Assembly: GCA_030998015.1 (NCBI GenBank)
Contig: JARWMV010000238.1
Span: 1,488,001 to 1,552,000, forward strand
Reading direction: 5' to 3'
Source: Ceratorhiza oryzae-sativae
Taxonomy: Eukaryota; Basidiomycota; Agaricomycetes; Cantharellales; Ceratobasidiaceae
Length of the DNA stretch: 64,000 bases
The notes under the pieces were generated by a model. The model was not told the DNA's origin, made no database searches, and was given only the letters and a program-made list of their open reading frames with translations. Below, in pieces: positions 24,718-36,886 of the stretch. Numbering within the stretch: position 1 is the first letter of the stretch; each line of letters opens with the position of its first letter. The translations under genes were made by a program, and so were the position numbers.

Positions 24718-26171
24718 ATGGCCAACCGCGCACTGCTCGAACAGATTAAACGCATTATCCCACCCCTAACCCCCAAGCTGCACAAAGGCCAGGCCGGGCG
24801 TGTGGGTGTCATTGGCGGGTCGGAAGAGTACGTGCATGTCGAGTATATCAACGCGGCCTAACGAGGATACAGCTATACAGGAGCCCCGTATTTCGCTTCG
24901 ATATCGGCCCTTCGCCTGGCATGTTCTCTTCAGTCTCTCTTTGTGCGCACCCTGACCAACCCACACAGGGATGCGACCTATCTCACGTTATATGCGAACC
25001 TGGAGCCGGAGCAGGTATCAAAACCTACTCGCCAGATTTGATCGTACACCCTATCTTAAACGAGAAAGAGTCTGCTCTCCCTCTCCCTAGTCATTTATTT
25101 CCTGGCATACTCATTTATGACACAGCACACCAGAAAGCATCAAATCCAAACTCGAATCCATCATTGCCCGCCTACACGTCCTCGTCATTGGACCCGGTCT
25201 CGGCCGAGCAACGCACATGCAAAATGCCGCCAAGGTTGCCCTACAAATGGCAAGAGAAAAGGTAAGCACACCCAACGGCCATCGACGATTGCCGAGTAAT
25301 CGCTACGACAGGAGATGTACGTCGTCGTCGATGCCGACGGCCTCTACCTCGTCCAAAACGAACCAGACGTCGTCAGAGGAAACTCGCGAGCAGTCTTGAC
25401 CCCAAACGTCGTCGAGTTTAAACGATTATGCGATTCATTAGTGCGTCTGCCCCTCTGCCGCTTCTGACCAACTGTAACAAATCCATCAGAAAATCGATAT
25501 GAAAGGCGAACCGTCCTCGTTTGCTCCGGCGTTATCCAAAGCTCTTGGCGGAGTAACCATCATTCAAAAAGGACCAACAGATTTGATTGTCTCTGGCGAC
25601 CAGGTAGACCCCGTTCTCCGCAGCCTCTCTTCCTCATCCGGACGGCTACTCGTTCCCTCCCCCGTTACCCCTTCTCCCCGCACCGCACCGCACCGCACCG
25701 CAGCAAGCTCACGTTCCACACTTGATCCAAACAGGTCGAAGAAATCGACGAGCCGGGAGGACTAAAACGCTGCGGCGGCCAAGGGGACATTCTATCCGGC
25801 ATGGCAGGCACATTCTTAGCCTGGGGCAAGTCCTACATCGAGGGCGGACTGGACGGAGGAGATGCTCAGAGTGCGCCTCTACTCGTTTCCGGCTCAATTG
25901 CGTGACTGATGACCCGAATGCAAGGCGAACGGATCCCCGAACATCGGATTCCACTCCTCGCAGCTGCGGGCGCCTCGATACTCACCCGAGCAGCGAGCCA
26001 TATTGCGTTTGGAAAGCTCGGCAGAGGTGTGATCACAGGGGATATGATCCAAGAGGTGCGGTCCCTGTCAAGTGCGGCGCGTTTCGTGACTGAATGGTTC
26101 GGCAGATTGGTGCTGCGTATCGGGACAAATTTGGCGAAGACGGGGAGAAAGGGTGGAAAGGTGCGGCGTGA
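24718..26171 (+). CDS. ATP-dependent (S)-NAD(P)H-hydrate dehydratase
   Basis: The enzyme repairs hydrated, inactive NADH or NADPH (NAD(P)HX) with ATP. Start at 24718 ([31 protein letters not shown]). The ribokinase-like fold of the YjeF C-terminal/CARKD family is shown by [24 protein letters not shown] (phosphate binding), [22 protein letters not shown] (about 25185-25210), [23 protein letters not shown], and the signature [17 protein letters not shown] (about 25770-25825), equivalent to the family's GxGDxLxG. Seven or so short introns can be followed; the final exon is [21 protein letters not shown] with tga at 26169-26171. There is no N-terminal epimerase domain, as is usual in fungi where dehydratase and epimerase are separate genes. 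Confidence 0.92.
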
Positions 26172-26317
26172 TAGAGTGGAAGGAGACCAGGCAGTTGATT
26201 TTTGCTGTAGGACGATTGTAATCGACGTAACTTAGAAATACAATGCAATTATGAACGCAATACATACGAAGCACCAAACTGTTCTGTCGTCCCGTCTAAA
26301 CATACAAGTCCAGCACA

Positions 26318-26740
26318 CTACTTGCTCGACATGACATAGCCCGTGGTATCTAGAATCTGTTTCCCACATATAGAGCACAAGCCCTTTTTATACGCACATC
26401 CTACCAACCAAAACGACAGTCAGCCACCACCATCGCACGCATCAACGCCAGCCCAAAAAAACAAGACGCACCATGACAATACTTGGCCCCATTCTGCGTA
26501 ACAGAACTTTTACAGTCTTTGCATTTACTCTGATATGGTTGGTATCGCTTGGAAGATCCCGCACCTCCAACGTTTCGGCCAGTGAGAAGCTTGTTCTCGC
26601 CGATCTTGCGTGAGGATGAGGAAGGTGCGAATGGATCCGGGGCAGCGACTTTAGAGAGTTTCTTTATAGTGAATTTATTTAGCAACAGGACCGAGTGGAG
26701 GCAAGAGAGCACCTACCTTGGTGCATTTCTGACAGACCAT
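26318..26740 (-). CDS. CRIPT homologue, cysteine-rich small protein
   Basis: About 100 residues in three exons. Exon 1 is MVCQKCTK (26740-26717); exon 2 runs from KLSKVAAPDPFAPSSSS to CKDCKSSVTQNGAKYCHG; exon 3 is CAYKKGLCSICGKQILDTTGYVMSSK with tag at 26318-26320. The four CxxC pairs (CQKC, CKDC, CHGC, CSIC) and the C-terminal CGK.ILDT block match the CRIPT family, named for PDZ binding of the animal member; in eukaryotes generally it is linked to the minor spliceosome. The fungal role is inferred only. The tool-free clue was that the upstream short frame MVCQKC joins over a 54-nt intron to the rest. Confidence 0.9.
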
Positions 26741-27240
26741 GTCGTTGTCGTAAGCAAGCGAATGGCAGAATAGCCCTGTGGCTGTGCATGTGTCAAGCAC
26801 CGAGTCACGTGCAAATGTCTCATCACATGTGGCTTGGTTTCTACCACGATGGCGCCACGGGGGGTGACAATCCCACATCTCCAGTACACATGTTGACCGA
26901 CTTTGAGGAACAACCCCCGCCAGACAAAGGATGAAACACTGCTTTCTGGTATCATGATTGCCGTCTCTCGAGGAAAAAGCTAGTTGATGAACTGCATATG
27001 CCGTTTTGGGATATAGTTGTACTCGTTGCAGTACGAGCGTGCAGACAAGAGTCTGTTGGTTGTACTTCCTTGGAAACATGCGAGATGTGCTCTATTCGAC
27101 TGTTCCTGGCCTTTCATACCGCTACTTGGCTGTGCCCTCCTGGATAATCTACGAGTCCGATCGAGCTGACCTTGTTGACTTTTTCTCAACGTTGACCGTT
27201 CCTACATATCATGACGCGTAAAATACCGTGCGTCGTAGAG
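26741..27240. other. Intergenic, CRIPT upstream region
   Basis: Between the CRIPT start and the remains of the membrane-protein paralogue on the plus strand. No separate gene seen; a lost first exon of the paralogue may lie here. Confidence 0.4.
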
Positions 27241-28111
27241 GCTTATCCCACGTTTTTGCTCAGCCTTGGTAGTTTTGGGTCTGTATCGTCACGTTGGGCT
27301 TTCCGGGCAAGTACCTCGAGCGACTTGCGCATTTCGAAGACCTCATTCCAGAGTCTGGTGATCCAAACCAGCCGTTCGAGCCGTGGTCCGAGCCAAAGAC
27401 ATTCTCTCATCCAGGAGCCATGGATGGAAATGGTCAAAAAAGAACACCATGCGACAGAAACAGCGGGCGAGTCATTCGCGTCATTTGCGACAACATCGGT
27501 CACTTATGGTGTCGCCCATAGGAAGAGTGGGATCGACTAAACATTGCTGTAAGTAGCTTTGCATCATGTGCCATTTCCGAATATATACTTATCATGCAAA
27601 ACATCGGTTTCAGTCATTACTGCGACCAGCGGCGCGGCACTCGCGATCCAATCTGCCGGTCCTAATCCAAACCAAATCTACTGGCTCGTCACAGCGTTCT
27701 ACAGGGCGGCATTCGGAATGTCCTTGCAATGTCTTATCCTCATTACGTACATCACCATATCTGCTGACGGCTCCTCGGACGAACTGATTGGACGACTTGC
27801 AAAAAGGCGATCTATTCAACGGCTAACCGGTTCGGCCCGTAGCAGCAATCATGTCGTTCCCCGCGGTTCTCACTACCTACTCGTCCTTTGCTTTGTTATC
27901 CAGGCTCGTCACGATGGCCCTGCAAGGGCCCAGGGAGAGCGTGGCTACACGAGGCGGATCGTATATTGCCGTAACCATCACTCTTGTGGGAATCACGTTT
28001 ATCTGCTTGTGTTTCACGTTTTTATTCTGCGAGGTTGGAACGTGGATCGAGCAAAACGGACGATGGCAGGTGGCCGAAAAAGCTCGAGCTAGGTCACTCT
28101 CCACGTTCTAG
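27241..28111 (+). pseudogene. Decayed paralogue of the five-helix membrane protein
   Basis: Shares successive blocks with the minus-strand gene at 17258-18161: TLGFPGKYLERLAHFEDLIPES (about 27288-27350), EEWDRLNIAV (about 27521-27550), VITATSGAALAIQSAGPNPNQIYW (about 27615-27685), GMSLQCLILITYIT and GSSDELIGRLA (about 27715-27800), LTTYSSFALL, GITFICLCFTFLFCEVGTW and a stop at 28109-28111. The frame changes around 27805-27850 (after GRLAK) and the position of the first donor (MRQKQQ in the other copy) reads CAGCGGGCGAG instead of CAGGTGGG, so the donor GT is lost. I call it a pseudogene; a model with other splice sites cannot be excluded. Confidence 0.65.
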
Positions 28112-28591
28112 GGGGCCCGACCGTGAGTAACATCTTGGTTGATTGTAATTTCCCTCTATAGAATACCTCCTAAGCATCTCTTAATGAATTCATTTTATCA
28201 TTTTATCCATACCGCGATGTATCAACAGCTTCTTGTATCAACCTTCGATTTCTCCGTTGCTGGCTTAATGAACCTTCTCGTGTACATGTCAAGTCTTTTC
28301 AATCCAATTGAATAGAATAAACAAGCGCGTGGAATTTATGTGGAATATATGCTGGTGGTAAATTGATGTTTCCCATACGGCCAGTGACTGAAAAGACGAC
28401 CAAGTAGGGATATGTCCGGCTTTCAACAATGGCCTTGCGAGGCTTTTGGGCCTACATGATAATTTCATCACTACTATCCTCGTCCATCTTACTTGGATTG
28501 GATCGCGGTCAGATAAGGGGCGGACTCGGTGCTTTTATGAAGAAAAGGGTGAATGTACATAGATTGGGCGCCATTACAGGAAATTTGCTCT
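28112..28591. other. Convergent intergenic region
   Basis: No gene seen between the plus-strand membrane-protein remnant and the 3' end of the minus-strand methyltransferase. Confidence 0.55.
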
Positions 28592-29758
28592 TCACTCTGA
28601 ATTCGGTTCGGCTATCTTGACATACCACAACATCCATCCTCTTCCTTCAGAGAAAACCTTGTGGTCAGTGGGTGCAGGTATTAGCTTTACCCACACTTGG
28701 ATTTTGATATTTCCTCCCTTCTCCTTGACTGCGCTGTGCCACATATCTTCCCAGCTCTGCGGAGAGTGACAAAATGACGTGCGTCCTATTCCGCGCGAGT
28801 TTGGATATAGCCCGGGTGTGGATCCTCCGACATGAGAGCCGAACACTGTCGCGCCGGGAAGACCGCTAAGTAGGGAGATGCACCCGCGAGCAATTTCCAT
28901 TTGCTTCTCTGCCAGTCGCTCATCTCTATCGGCGGCATAATCAAACGCATATAGTTGTACTAACCTTCGGAAAACAAGTGGAAGAAGGATCCCGCACGAA
29001 TGAATGATACGTGGCCCAATAGCTCCGTGAGATTCGTCAACTTGTGCAAGTCTGGTCGTTCGCTCTTCTTGGCTTTACTTGGATCGAGTGTCTCTGGTGA
29101 GAGAATATCTCCAGCCACAAACGCCACGGGAAACTTGACTGGGTCATCTTTGAAGAGCTCAAATCCCAGCTCCCAAAAACCTACATGCCGTGTATTAGAC
29201 AACAAGGCAAAACAGCAGAAGTGGACGGAGCTCGCCCGACTGTAAATCTGTAGCGACTATGCTCCCTGCGGGATATCCATCTAGTACTAATTTTCTCGAT
29301 TCTTGTGCGACTGCTGCAAGTTGAGATGTCGAACATCCGAGGAGCTAGATGGGCTTACAGCAGCAACCCAATTCGAGGTAGATAGCATCGGGATGATTTC
29401 TTCCGTGTTCAAGTACATGCTTGTAGGCGGGGTGGTCTTGGATATAGAGTCTAAAATCAAATGAGTTGCAGAGACAGGAGGTAAGATGGGAGCGGGGTTA
29501 TGCAGGGCCTACTTCACAAAGGTAAACATTCGAATACAAGGGTAAGGATAGATCTGTCCAAATCGTCATATCGCTTGTATGTATTCACCTGAATTTCAGC
29601 ATCCAGATCCTCACCTTGTATGCTCGGGCTTGAACGCCAAGTACGTGCTTCTTTAATTCAGCTTCATCATTAATGCCCGTCCAAGTCTGATAAAAGTTCA
29701 GTTCTTCGGGCGTGAGTGAGTAAAGACTCTCGTCTAGCTTTGCTGGTTCTCCGGACAT
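28592..29758 (-). CDS. LaeA-like SAM-dependent methyltransferase, copy 1
   Basis: Member of a basidiomycete family of class I methyltransferases related in layout to fungal secondary-metabolism methyltransferases; substrate unknown. Start at 29758 (MSGEPAKLDESLYSLTPEELNFYQTW). Then YPYPCIRMFTF, PDAIYLELGCC (motif I region, about 29390-29360), LVLDGYPAGSIVATDL (acidic end of the next strand, about 29290-29250), FWELGFELFKDDPVKFPVAFVAGDIL, HVSFIRAGSFFHLFSE, and the end ATVFGSHVGG, FCHSPQSWEDMW and MLWYVKIA. Several short introns. All blocks can be joined in frame. A paralogue with one frame break is at 52671-53870. Confidence 0.8.
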
Positions 29759-30381
29759 TAGCGTGGGAAAAGTGAAGGCCGAGTCAGATGCGGGCCACGC
29801 TGAGGCTTGAGAACGGGAAGCTGGCCCCAAGGCATCCTTCTATTTATACTTCAACCACACACGCCACGATTCTCTTTAGATCAGGATTAGATTACTGGAC
29901 GGCTGATGATAGATCTCGCTATGCAAGCTACGATTCTCCTTTGAGACAAGGCTGGCCTTGAGGTGTGCCATGCACCGAGAAGTCGGTCGGGTATCTCGGG
30001 GATGTCCCCTGGAGGGCGGCCTTCAGGCTATTTTCACCCAGCACCTGGATATCTGCTGATGGGTGAAGATAAGGATATTCGTTGTATCGTTTCCCTGTCT
30101 AAAAGTTTTCGCAAGTGTAAGTTGACCTCGCGTCGAACAGGAATACTAACGGCGCGGGCGGCATTTCGGGGGTGGTAACCAATGGTCATTGATAAGTACT
30201 GATGGGGAGCATTCAAAACCGATTAAAATAGCCACATGGTTGGTCCGATGTGCAAGATCATGAAGGGGGGGGGGAGTACAGCGGGGATAATGGCAAGAAA
30301 TGCAAATATTACAGATGAGAGATCCAACAATGACAGCCAAAAAAGGAGCTGAATACCAATTATAAAACGTATGAAACACAT
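29759..30381. other. Intergenic, methyltransferase promoter / START gene 3' flank
   Basis: No gene seen. A run of ten G (about 30266-30275) is present. Confidence 0.55.
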
Positions 30382-33300
30382 CTACGGTCGTCTTACCACC
30401 GCAACGACGAAATCCCATCCCCACCACGCGTACTTGATTTCTACGAGTCGTTTGACCTGCCTCCATCCGTCCGTGTCGAGATGTTCGCTTGTTGGCACGA
30501 TTGGACCCATGTATATGAAGTCGGCTGGTGAGATGAGGGAGCGTAAGAGGGATCCAACTAGGAATGCAATAAGAGCAACAATGATAAGTCGGGCGCCTGA
30601 GTGTCGGCGATCAAACAGGAAGTTTTGAGCGGGCGTAGGTTGTTGAATTTGGACGGCAACAGGTTCGGGGATTGTTGGAACTGTAGGAACTGGACTCGGA
30701 GGAGCGGCGGGCTTTGACTCTGGTTCTGTATCATTGATCGGAGGCATACGCGGAGCTGGGCTACTCGTGTATGATGAAAGGAACCCGAATATCGCAGATG
30801 CTGAGGGTCGTCGACTGGGTGCAGGACGAGCAGTTGTCTTTGGTGTCTGAAGCAAGGGTCAGCTAAAGCTATCAATAAATATGAACTACATACGGATATG
30901 ATAGGAACATCAGGAGACACAGGCACCTCGGCACTTGCTGGCTCTTCGATTGCCTTTTCTTCAACGACGGGAGCAGGCTTAACCACCGGCTCATCGGAGT
31001 ACAAGTGTGTTGCAGCTGCAACTGGTGATGTAAGCATTGAGGGCACCCTCTGTCCTCCCTCAACGTGCTTGACTCTGTGCACTGGGGTGTCAATATGTGT
31101 CGATTATCAAGATCGTTTGGACTCGCCTCTTCAACAACGGATACCCAGCAATGTACTCTTCCTCTAGTGCCGCCCTACCAAGGGCAACAACCGATTTTTT
31201 CTCGCTCAGCACATCCACAATCGTTCCGTCCGCTCGGATCTTGTCCTTGATCGCGCCAGGCCCGATGGTCACTCGGACGACCGCTCGTTCGGTCGCGAGT
31301 CTCTTTACCCATTCCGGTTGCTCTGGTCCTCGTCGCGTTTCTCCAGTGAGTGGATCGACGACTTCACCTGCAGCTGGGGGTGCAGGTGGGAGGGTGACTC
31401 GAATGAGCTGTCGAGTCGGTTGGGCTGATGCACGCAGTGGAGAGAGTGGAATCGTGTATATCGAGACTTTGAGTGGCAGATCGCGGGTAGTCGCAGTCGA
31501 GCCCTCGAGCGGAAGAAGCGTCACAGGTTCAGACGCATCTTCGGTCAGGAACGTAGACGTAGTGGCCACATCATATCCTGTCGGGAACAGCCTCGAATCC
31601 ACCACAAATTCGACAACGGTTACACCGTCCGAGGGGGCCTTTGCTGATGAAGACAAGGTCCGGCTCCTGTGCCGGGGAGAAACCGCTAGTCGACCTGCTA
31701 CACGTCCCAAACTCGCTCCGCCTGCACCACCGGGACTTGTGCCACCGCTTACCCCTCCATTAGATACATGCCTATGATGACCTCCGACCGTCAGCATCGA
31801 TCCACTCGACGGCTCGATCGCGCTCGCGGGCATTTGGGGCGAAGCAGGAGGTGGTCGAACTGTGGACGGGCTGAGCCTGACGCTAGCTTGAAATACGTTT
31901 GCTGTCTGATTATAGCTTGAACCCAAGAATGTTCGGCGTTGATCCTCATTACTCAGCGTCCACACCAATCCAGACTTGGCAGCCTCTTCTTCATTCTCTC
32001 GCACCACCCCAAGCACAGACGCTGGATACCGAACCACAGGAACCGACGCTCTCGATCCTGCACCCAAGAACGCCTCGACTCCAGCAATCGACGCACGAGG
32101 CAGAGTCGCGTTCACCATAGCGTTGTATGTAGCCGGAACCTGTCCACCATAGTCTACGCAGACATAGAGTGTGCATCGTGCACTCGGGATAGCATAGTTC
32201 TCTGCTGTGTACGGGTCTAGTGTTTCAATAACCCATCCGTAAAGTGGCATTTGTCCAACCGGAAGCGAGTACGGGTTCACTTTGCCGGGCGCAAACTGCT
32301 GTACCCCTTCAGGCGCGTACGATGAGGATGCCAGGAAGATCAAAGCAGGGCTACCCGAGGAGCCGGCGTCTTTACTCTTCGTAGATGACGCATTGGTTCG
32401 TGTCGTCATGCTCGAGACGTAGAACCCGCGGTCGCGGAATGGGAATCCACCTTTGAGGACGGTAAACTCGGTTCGCGCGCCGGCGCCATACTCCTCAAGC
32501 ACTGCGCTTGCGCCTCCGTCGAACCAAGTGTCCCACTGGCGCCGGGATCCGGCGCATGTGATCGCACCTGCCACATCTTCGGCCGAAACGCCTTGAAGCA
32601 CCTTAGCACATCTATGCACAGGCAACGCGGTCGAGAACGCAGGTTCTGTTCGGCGAGTGACGGTCAACCCGGCCTTGGTATTCACAGGAGTCCAGCCGTC
32701 GGCCGTCGGAATCGCATCTGGTGTTGCATTAGACGCATGCTGGCGCACTAAAAACTTGAGTGCGTCCAACGCCGAGGCCATTGGAGGTTGGGGAGACGCG
32801 GTGGGCACGGCCGACACCACAGGTGTATTCGTAACCAGTCGAAGGAGAGTCGAAGGTTGGGCTACAGATGTAACGACGGTCTCGACCCCGCTTTGTACAT
32901 CCGGGGCAGTGAGCCCGAGCACTGTGGTGGCAGGAGATGACTCTTCGGGTCCATTCGTATTCGCCACGCTGCCTGCAGGCGCCCACATTTTTCCGAGGCC
33001 ACCCATGCCGAGGCCGAGGGAGCCCATGCCTAATCCCCAGTTCAGCTTAAACCCACCTCCGTTGGCTCCTTCAGCCTCGGTGTCCGTTCCAGTTCCCTCT
33101 CCGGCGCCAGTCTCGACGGTGCTCATCGTGTCTTTTCGGGCACGCCGAGTCCACACGACGGGCGGCTCGTCCAATGGCACCCTCGCCGGTTTAACCCGCT
33201 TGGCCCGCGCAAGGGCCTTCGCCTCGGCCTCGGCCAATTCCTCCACGTCCACCTTGACCCTTGCACCATTCACAATCAACGTCGGAGGCCTTGACGTCGA

Positions 33301-36265
33301 AGTCACAGTCAAAGTGGTGGGTGACCGTTCTGGCGGCGGGCGAGCGTCGGAACCGGTACGCAGCCTCAACAATTCGTCGCGAGCTGTCCGGACAGCGGGA
33401 GATGGGGTTTCAGGAGAGCTATCTTCCCCAGATTCGCCCTTGTCTTTCAGGATCTCCCTTCCTGTGCCTGCAATTCCACTATTCCCCTTTCGAGCAACCA
33501 CACTGATTCGTTCGTCCCAACCCGGCTCGATGGCATGCTCGATAGTAACCCATAGTCCTCCGCCGCCTCGCGCAAGTCTATGTCGTCGAAGTGCGCGAAC
33601 AGAAGATGGAGGTGGATCGACCACAAGCTCGAGGGGGGACCAAGTGTCAGGATCAATTCGCAGCTCGAGCTCGATGGGTGGCAAGGGAGTGTCTTGAACA
33701 TTCTTAGTCATGTCGGTGATCGTCGTGCTGCTATTATTCGATAATTCCATGCTCGGGAAGACAACTCCTTGGCTGGACGAAACAGAAGTCGAGGATGGTG
33801 CCAAGGATGTGCGAGAAATCGAGTCGGGCGAGCTGGACATAGTGGTAGACATGGACAGAGGAGAACCACGTCGGCGACCAGACCCAGGAATAATAGTCGC
33901 AACGCTCGCTCCCAGTTCATCCACCCTCTCCTCGGCCATGCCGTTATTTTCCTCTTCAAGAGAATCCTTCCGAAGAGCACTGATCGTAGCCCTCCGCCCT
34001 CCCGCTCTACCCTTTTCCTTGCCCTTGTCGTCCTCGGCATTTGTAGGACGTTCGCTCTTCTCATACTCGACCCTCCAAACGCCCCGCTCGTGCTCGTATC
34101 GCACCCTGGTCTTTCTCGCCCCGCTCAACCGACTCACAACCGGCGGCGCCCCGCCTCCTCGAATGACCATCTCGCCAATCCCAGCAAGAGTTGCAACCAT
34201 ATTAGCCGCCCCCGTCTTGGTTCGCGATTGTTCAAGCAGTGTCAAGAGCGTAGTGGTCGGCGAGAGTGCTTCAATGGCAAATCCGTGCAAGTCTACGTGA
34301 GTTCTGATCGTTGGGAGTTCAGGCGCAGGCAAGGTTGGGAACAGGGTCGAGTCGGCTGTGGAGAATGAGAATACGTGGGCAGCCGTGGGGGATTTGTAAG
34401 AGGTTTTGAGAAGGAGCGTATCCCTCGGGCTGCATAAGACCTGGATTAGTGGATCGTCCGTGCAGCCAATGGCAGTGAGACTCACTTGACAGGCCACGCC
34501 GCTTTTTGCTTGACCCACCACAACTCGGTCAGCTCGTTTACATCCTCTATAAGCTTGACATCCTCAATCCCCTTTTCCCAGACACTTCTGGCCGGCTCGC
34601 ACCCCAAAGCGCCCAACAGATCCCATACCCCTACACCCACAAACGTTGCCTCTGCCCGGTAAACCACCAGTGTGGGGTCGATCGAATCCAGTTGGGTAAC
34701 AGTAACCCCTCGGGATTCAAGCAGCGGTTTCCATTTTTGGTCAGGCTCTTGGAGTAGGGCAGTAAAATATGTATACGATCGTCGAACGAGCGTTTGAATC
34801 GCTTTTTGATGCGAGGACGGCCGAATAGCGGTGTTCGGGCTGAGACGGGAGCTGCTGGATATGCTCGTAGCCCGTGATTGTGAGGCTGCAGTTGTAACAG
34901 TGGTGGAGCTGATACTACCCGGCCCCCCCGCTGGAATCCCGTTGGAAGTCTTGTTGGTCGTAGCCGGGAACGCAGATAGTACCTCCGTGTTTGTCTTTGG
35001 CGCAAAGACAGGTCCGGTTTCAGGTCTGGGCGCTGCTCGCGCTGGTGATACGGCGTGGGGCGCACCGTTTACGCGGAGGGACCCACGCGACCCGCCACCG
35101 AGCTCGACTACGAACCGGACTTTGAGGGCGCTCGGGCTGTGAGCCGGGACGGGCGTATGAGCCACTCGAATGATAGTCCTATCCTTTTCCCCGCCGTTGC
35201 CTGAACGCGAAGCGTGCACAACCCACGGAAGGCTGGCGACCTTGTCGCTCGCAGCGCGAGTAGTGATCTGAACCTCCCATGCATGCGTCACAGACAGCCA
35301 GACTTCGACTTCGTAGGCACCAGCGCCCGATGGATGATCGTCTTCCGGTACGATGGTGTAATCGAGTCGTAATGCGGCACGACCGGGATCATACGATGAT
35401 GCGTCGATCACAGCTCGTGAGCCCCATCGGTGCAAAAGCGGAGCACGAGGGGCGCGCTGCGCAGCAACATTATAGAGCGCAGGCAGGAGTGACGGCAGAG
35501 CAGTGCTGGGCGAGGCGGACGACATCGGCCAGGCATTGCGAAGATCATGTTGCCAGTAGAGAGTAATCCGAGTTGATGTCGCAGGGGGAGTCGGCAGTTG
35601 TATATGCCATGCGAGCACTGGATCAAAAAGGTTTAGAGTTAGACTCGGTATTGATCAAGTTGCCGGCCTGTGGGTGGGACTTACAATGGACGTGAGAGCG
35701 AACGGAAGGCGGGGCAGGGCGCAAGAACGCCGGTTCGTCAGCTGAGCGAGGCAGAGACGTGGCGACATCAACCAGCGTGTTGTCCTCGTGGATTGTGCGA
35801 GAGATCGTGATCGCGTCGCGGGGACTGCTCTCGAATGAATGTCAGCGTCTCTAGAGCGAAGAGTCGAACATACTTTGCAGGCCATCCGAGCACATAGTCC
35901 GTCTTGCTCACACGTGTATTCGAGTCAACCACCTCCAACACTTGCGCCTTGTCCACCATTCCATCCCACTCTTTCCTCAGCTCGGGGGCACCAAACACAG
36001 CTCGCCAGTCGTCCACATCGGGGATACCGGTCTCTGCATTGCCCTCGATCTCTTGCACGACTCGTAGGACTGCCCCCTTCTTGTGCACCGACGACGGGCC
36101 GGTCCCGCCGATGCGAATCCATCCGCTGGTCGTCCCCGCCAACGCCTTCAACGTCGCCGACGCATCGTCCAGCGCCGTTGACCACAGCTCGTGTAGTCTA
36201 TCGCCAGTTAGCTGTCGCGCATCGGTCGATGTTCCCCAACCAACTCACCTCGCCCCATCGGACAT
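30382..36265 (-). CDS. Very large START-like lipid-binding protein with C-terminal membrane anchor
   Basis: About 1750 residues in roughly seven exons. Start at 36265 (MSDGAR, then a 51-nt intron, then LHELWSTALDDASATLKALAGTTSGW). Two START-like regions are visible: near the N-terminus (VFGAPELRKEWDGMVDKAQVLEVVD, VLGWPAK, SPRDAITISRT) and in the middle of the long exon 34494-31090 (DGWTPVNTKAGLTVTRRTE, then SRRQWDTWFDGGA, GFPFRDRGFYVSS, YGWVIETLDP). Between them lie long Ser/Pro/Thr-rich, probably disordered, stretches. Near the C-terminus a hydrophobic span (LIIVALIAFLVGSLLRSLI, about 30590-30530) follows the linker PVAVQIQQPTPAQNFLF. START domains carry lipids; with a tail anchor this suggests transfer of a lipid at a membrane contact site, which is inference. 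The frame holds through 5.9 kb. It starts only 101 bases from RNase H2C. Confidence 0.8.
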
Positions 36266-36366
36266 GACGGAGGGAATGACAGGCGCGAGACCCAGACGTC
36301 ACATGAGGTCTTTAGGCTGAAAGCTTATCAAGCGACACCGCCACTGATGCAGCCCGAGTTCTGAAC
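36266..36366. promoter_or_regulatory. Shared 101-bp divergent promoter
   Basis: The start codons of the START-like gene (minus, 36265) and the RNase H2C gene (plus, 36367) are separated by 101 bases, so both promoters and 5' UTRs must overlap here. Confidence 0.6.
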
Positions 36367-36886
36367 ATGACCACCACCACGCCCCAGCTTCTGCCATTCC
36401 ATATCGAGCATGACGGCCCAGCCCCAATCGACACCTATTTCCATGTTGGCGAGGACCACGACGGCAACAAGACTGCAGCTTTCAGAGGGCGAGAGATGTA
36501 TGGCCTAGACCTTGCTCTCCCAGAAGGATACGCGGGTATCGTACTGCGAACAGGACATGACAGCGCGTCGGAACCCGTGAAGAAAAGTCGCGTGGTAAAT
36601 GTCGACGCAGATGATGATGATGACGCGCCTGGGACGCGAATTGGAGGCGGACAGCCATTCGCCACAATTAGGCTATGGCGGGCGGACGTGCCTGTTGACG
36701 TCAAGTCGGACGAATATGCGCGTGCACTGGACGAGTGGACACGAATGGCCGCCCTTGTGAGTCACAACTTTTTTTGTTTGTCTGCTCCATCTGGGTGTAC
36801 GCGTTGCCCCGAATGACAAACTAACCGGTGTTTGTGCTCAGGTTCATTCAACAGAAGAAGATGTGATCAAGCCTGACCAGAATTAG
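36367..36886 (+). CDS. Ribonuclease H2 subunit C
   Basis: Non-catalytic subunit of RNase H2, which removes ribonucleotides from DNA and RNA from RNA:DNA hybrids in the nucleus. Start at 36367 (MTTTTPQLLPFHIEHDGPAPIDTYFHV). Family blocks are FHIEHDGPAP, AAFRGREMYGLDLALPEGYAGIVL and FATIRLWRADVPVD, with an acidic insert (VDADDDDDAP). Exon 1 ends at AAL with donor GTGAGT; exon 2 (VHSTEEDVIKPDQN) follows an intron ending at 36840, stop tag 36884-36886. Length, about 148 residues, fits the family. Confidence 0.9.

Noticed and set aside
31097..34368. Long plus-strand open frames (up to 346 codons) opposite the START-like gene
   Set aside because: They lie antisense to a continuous, conserved minus-strand exon; their composition is the mirror of a GC-rich, Ser/Pro-rich coding strand.
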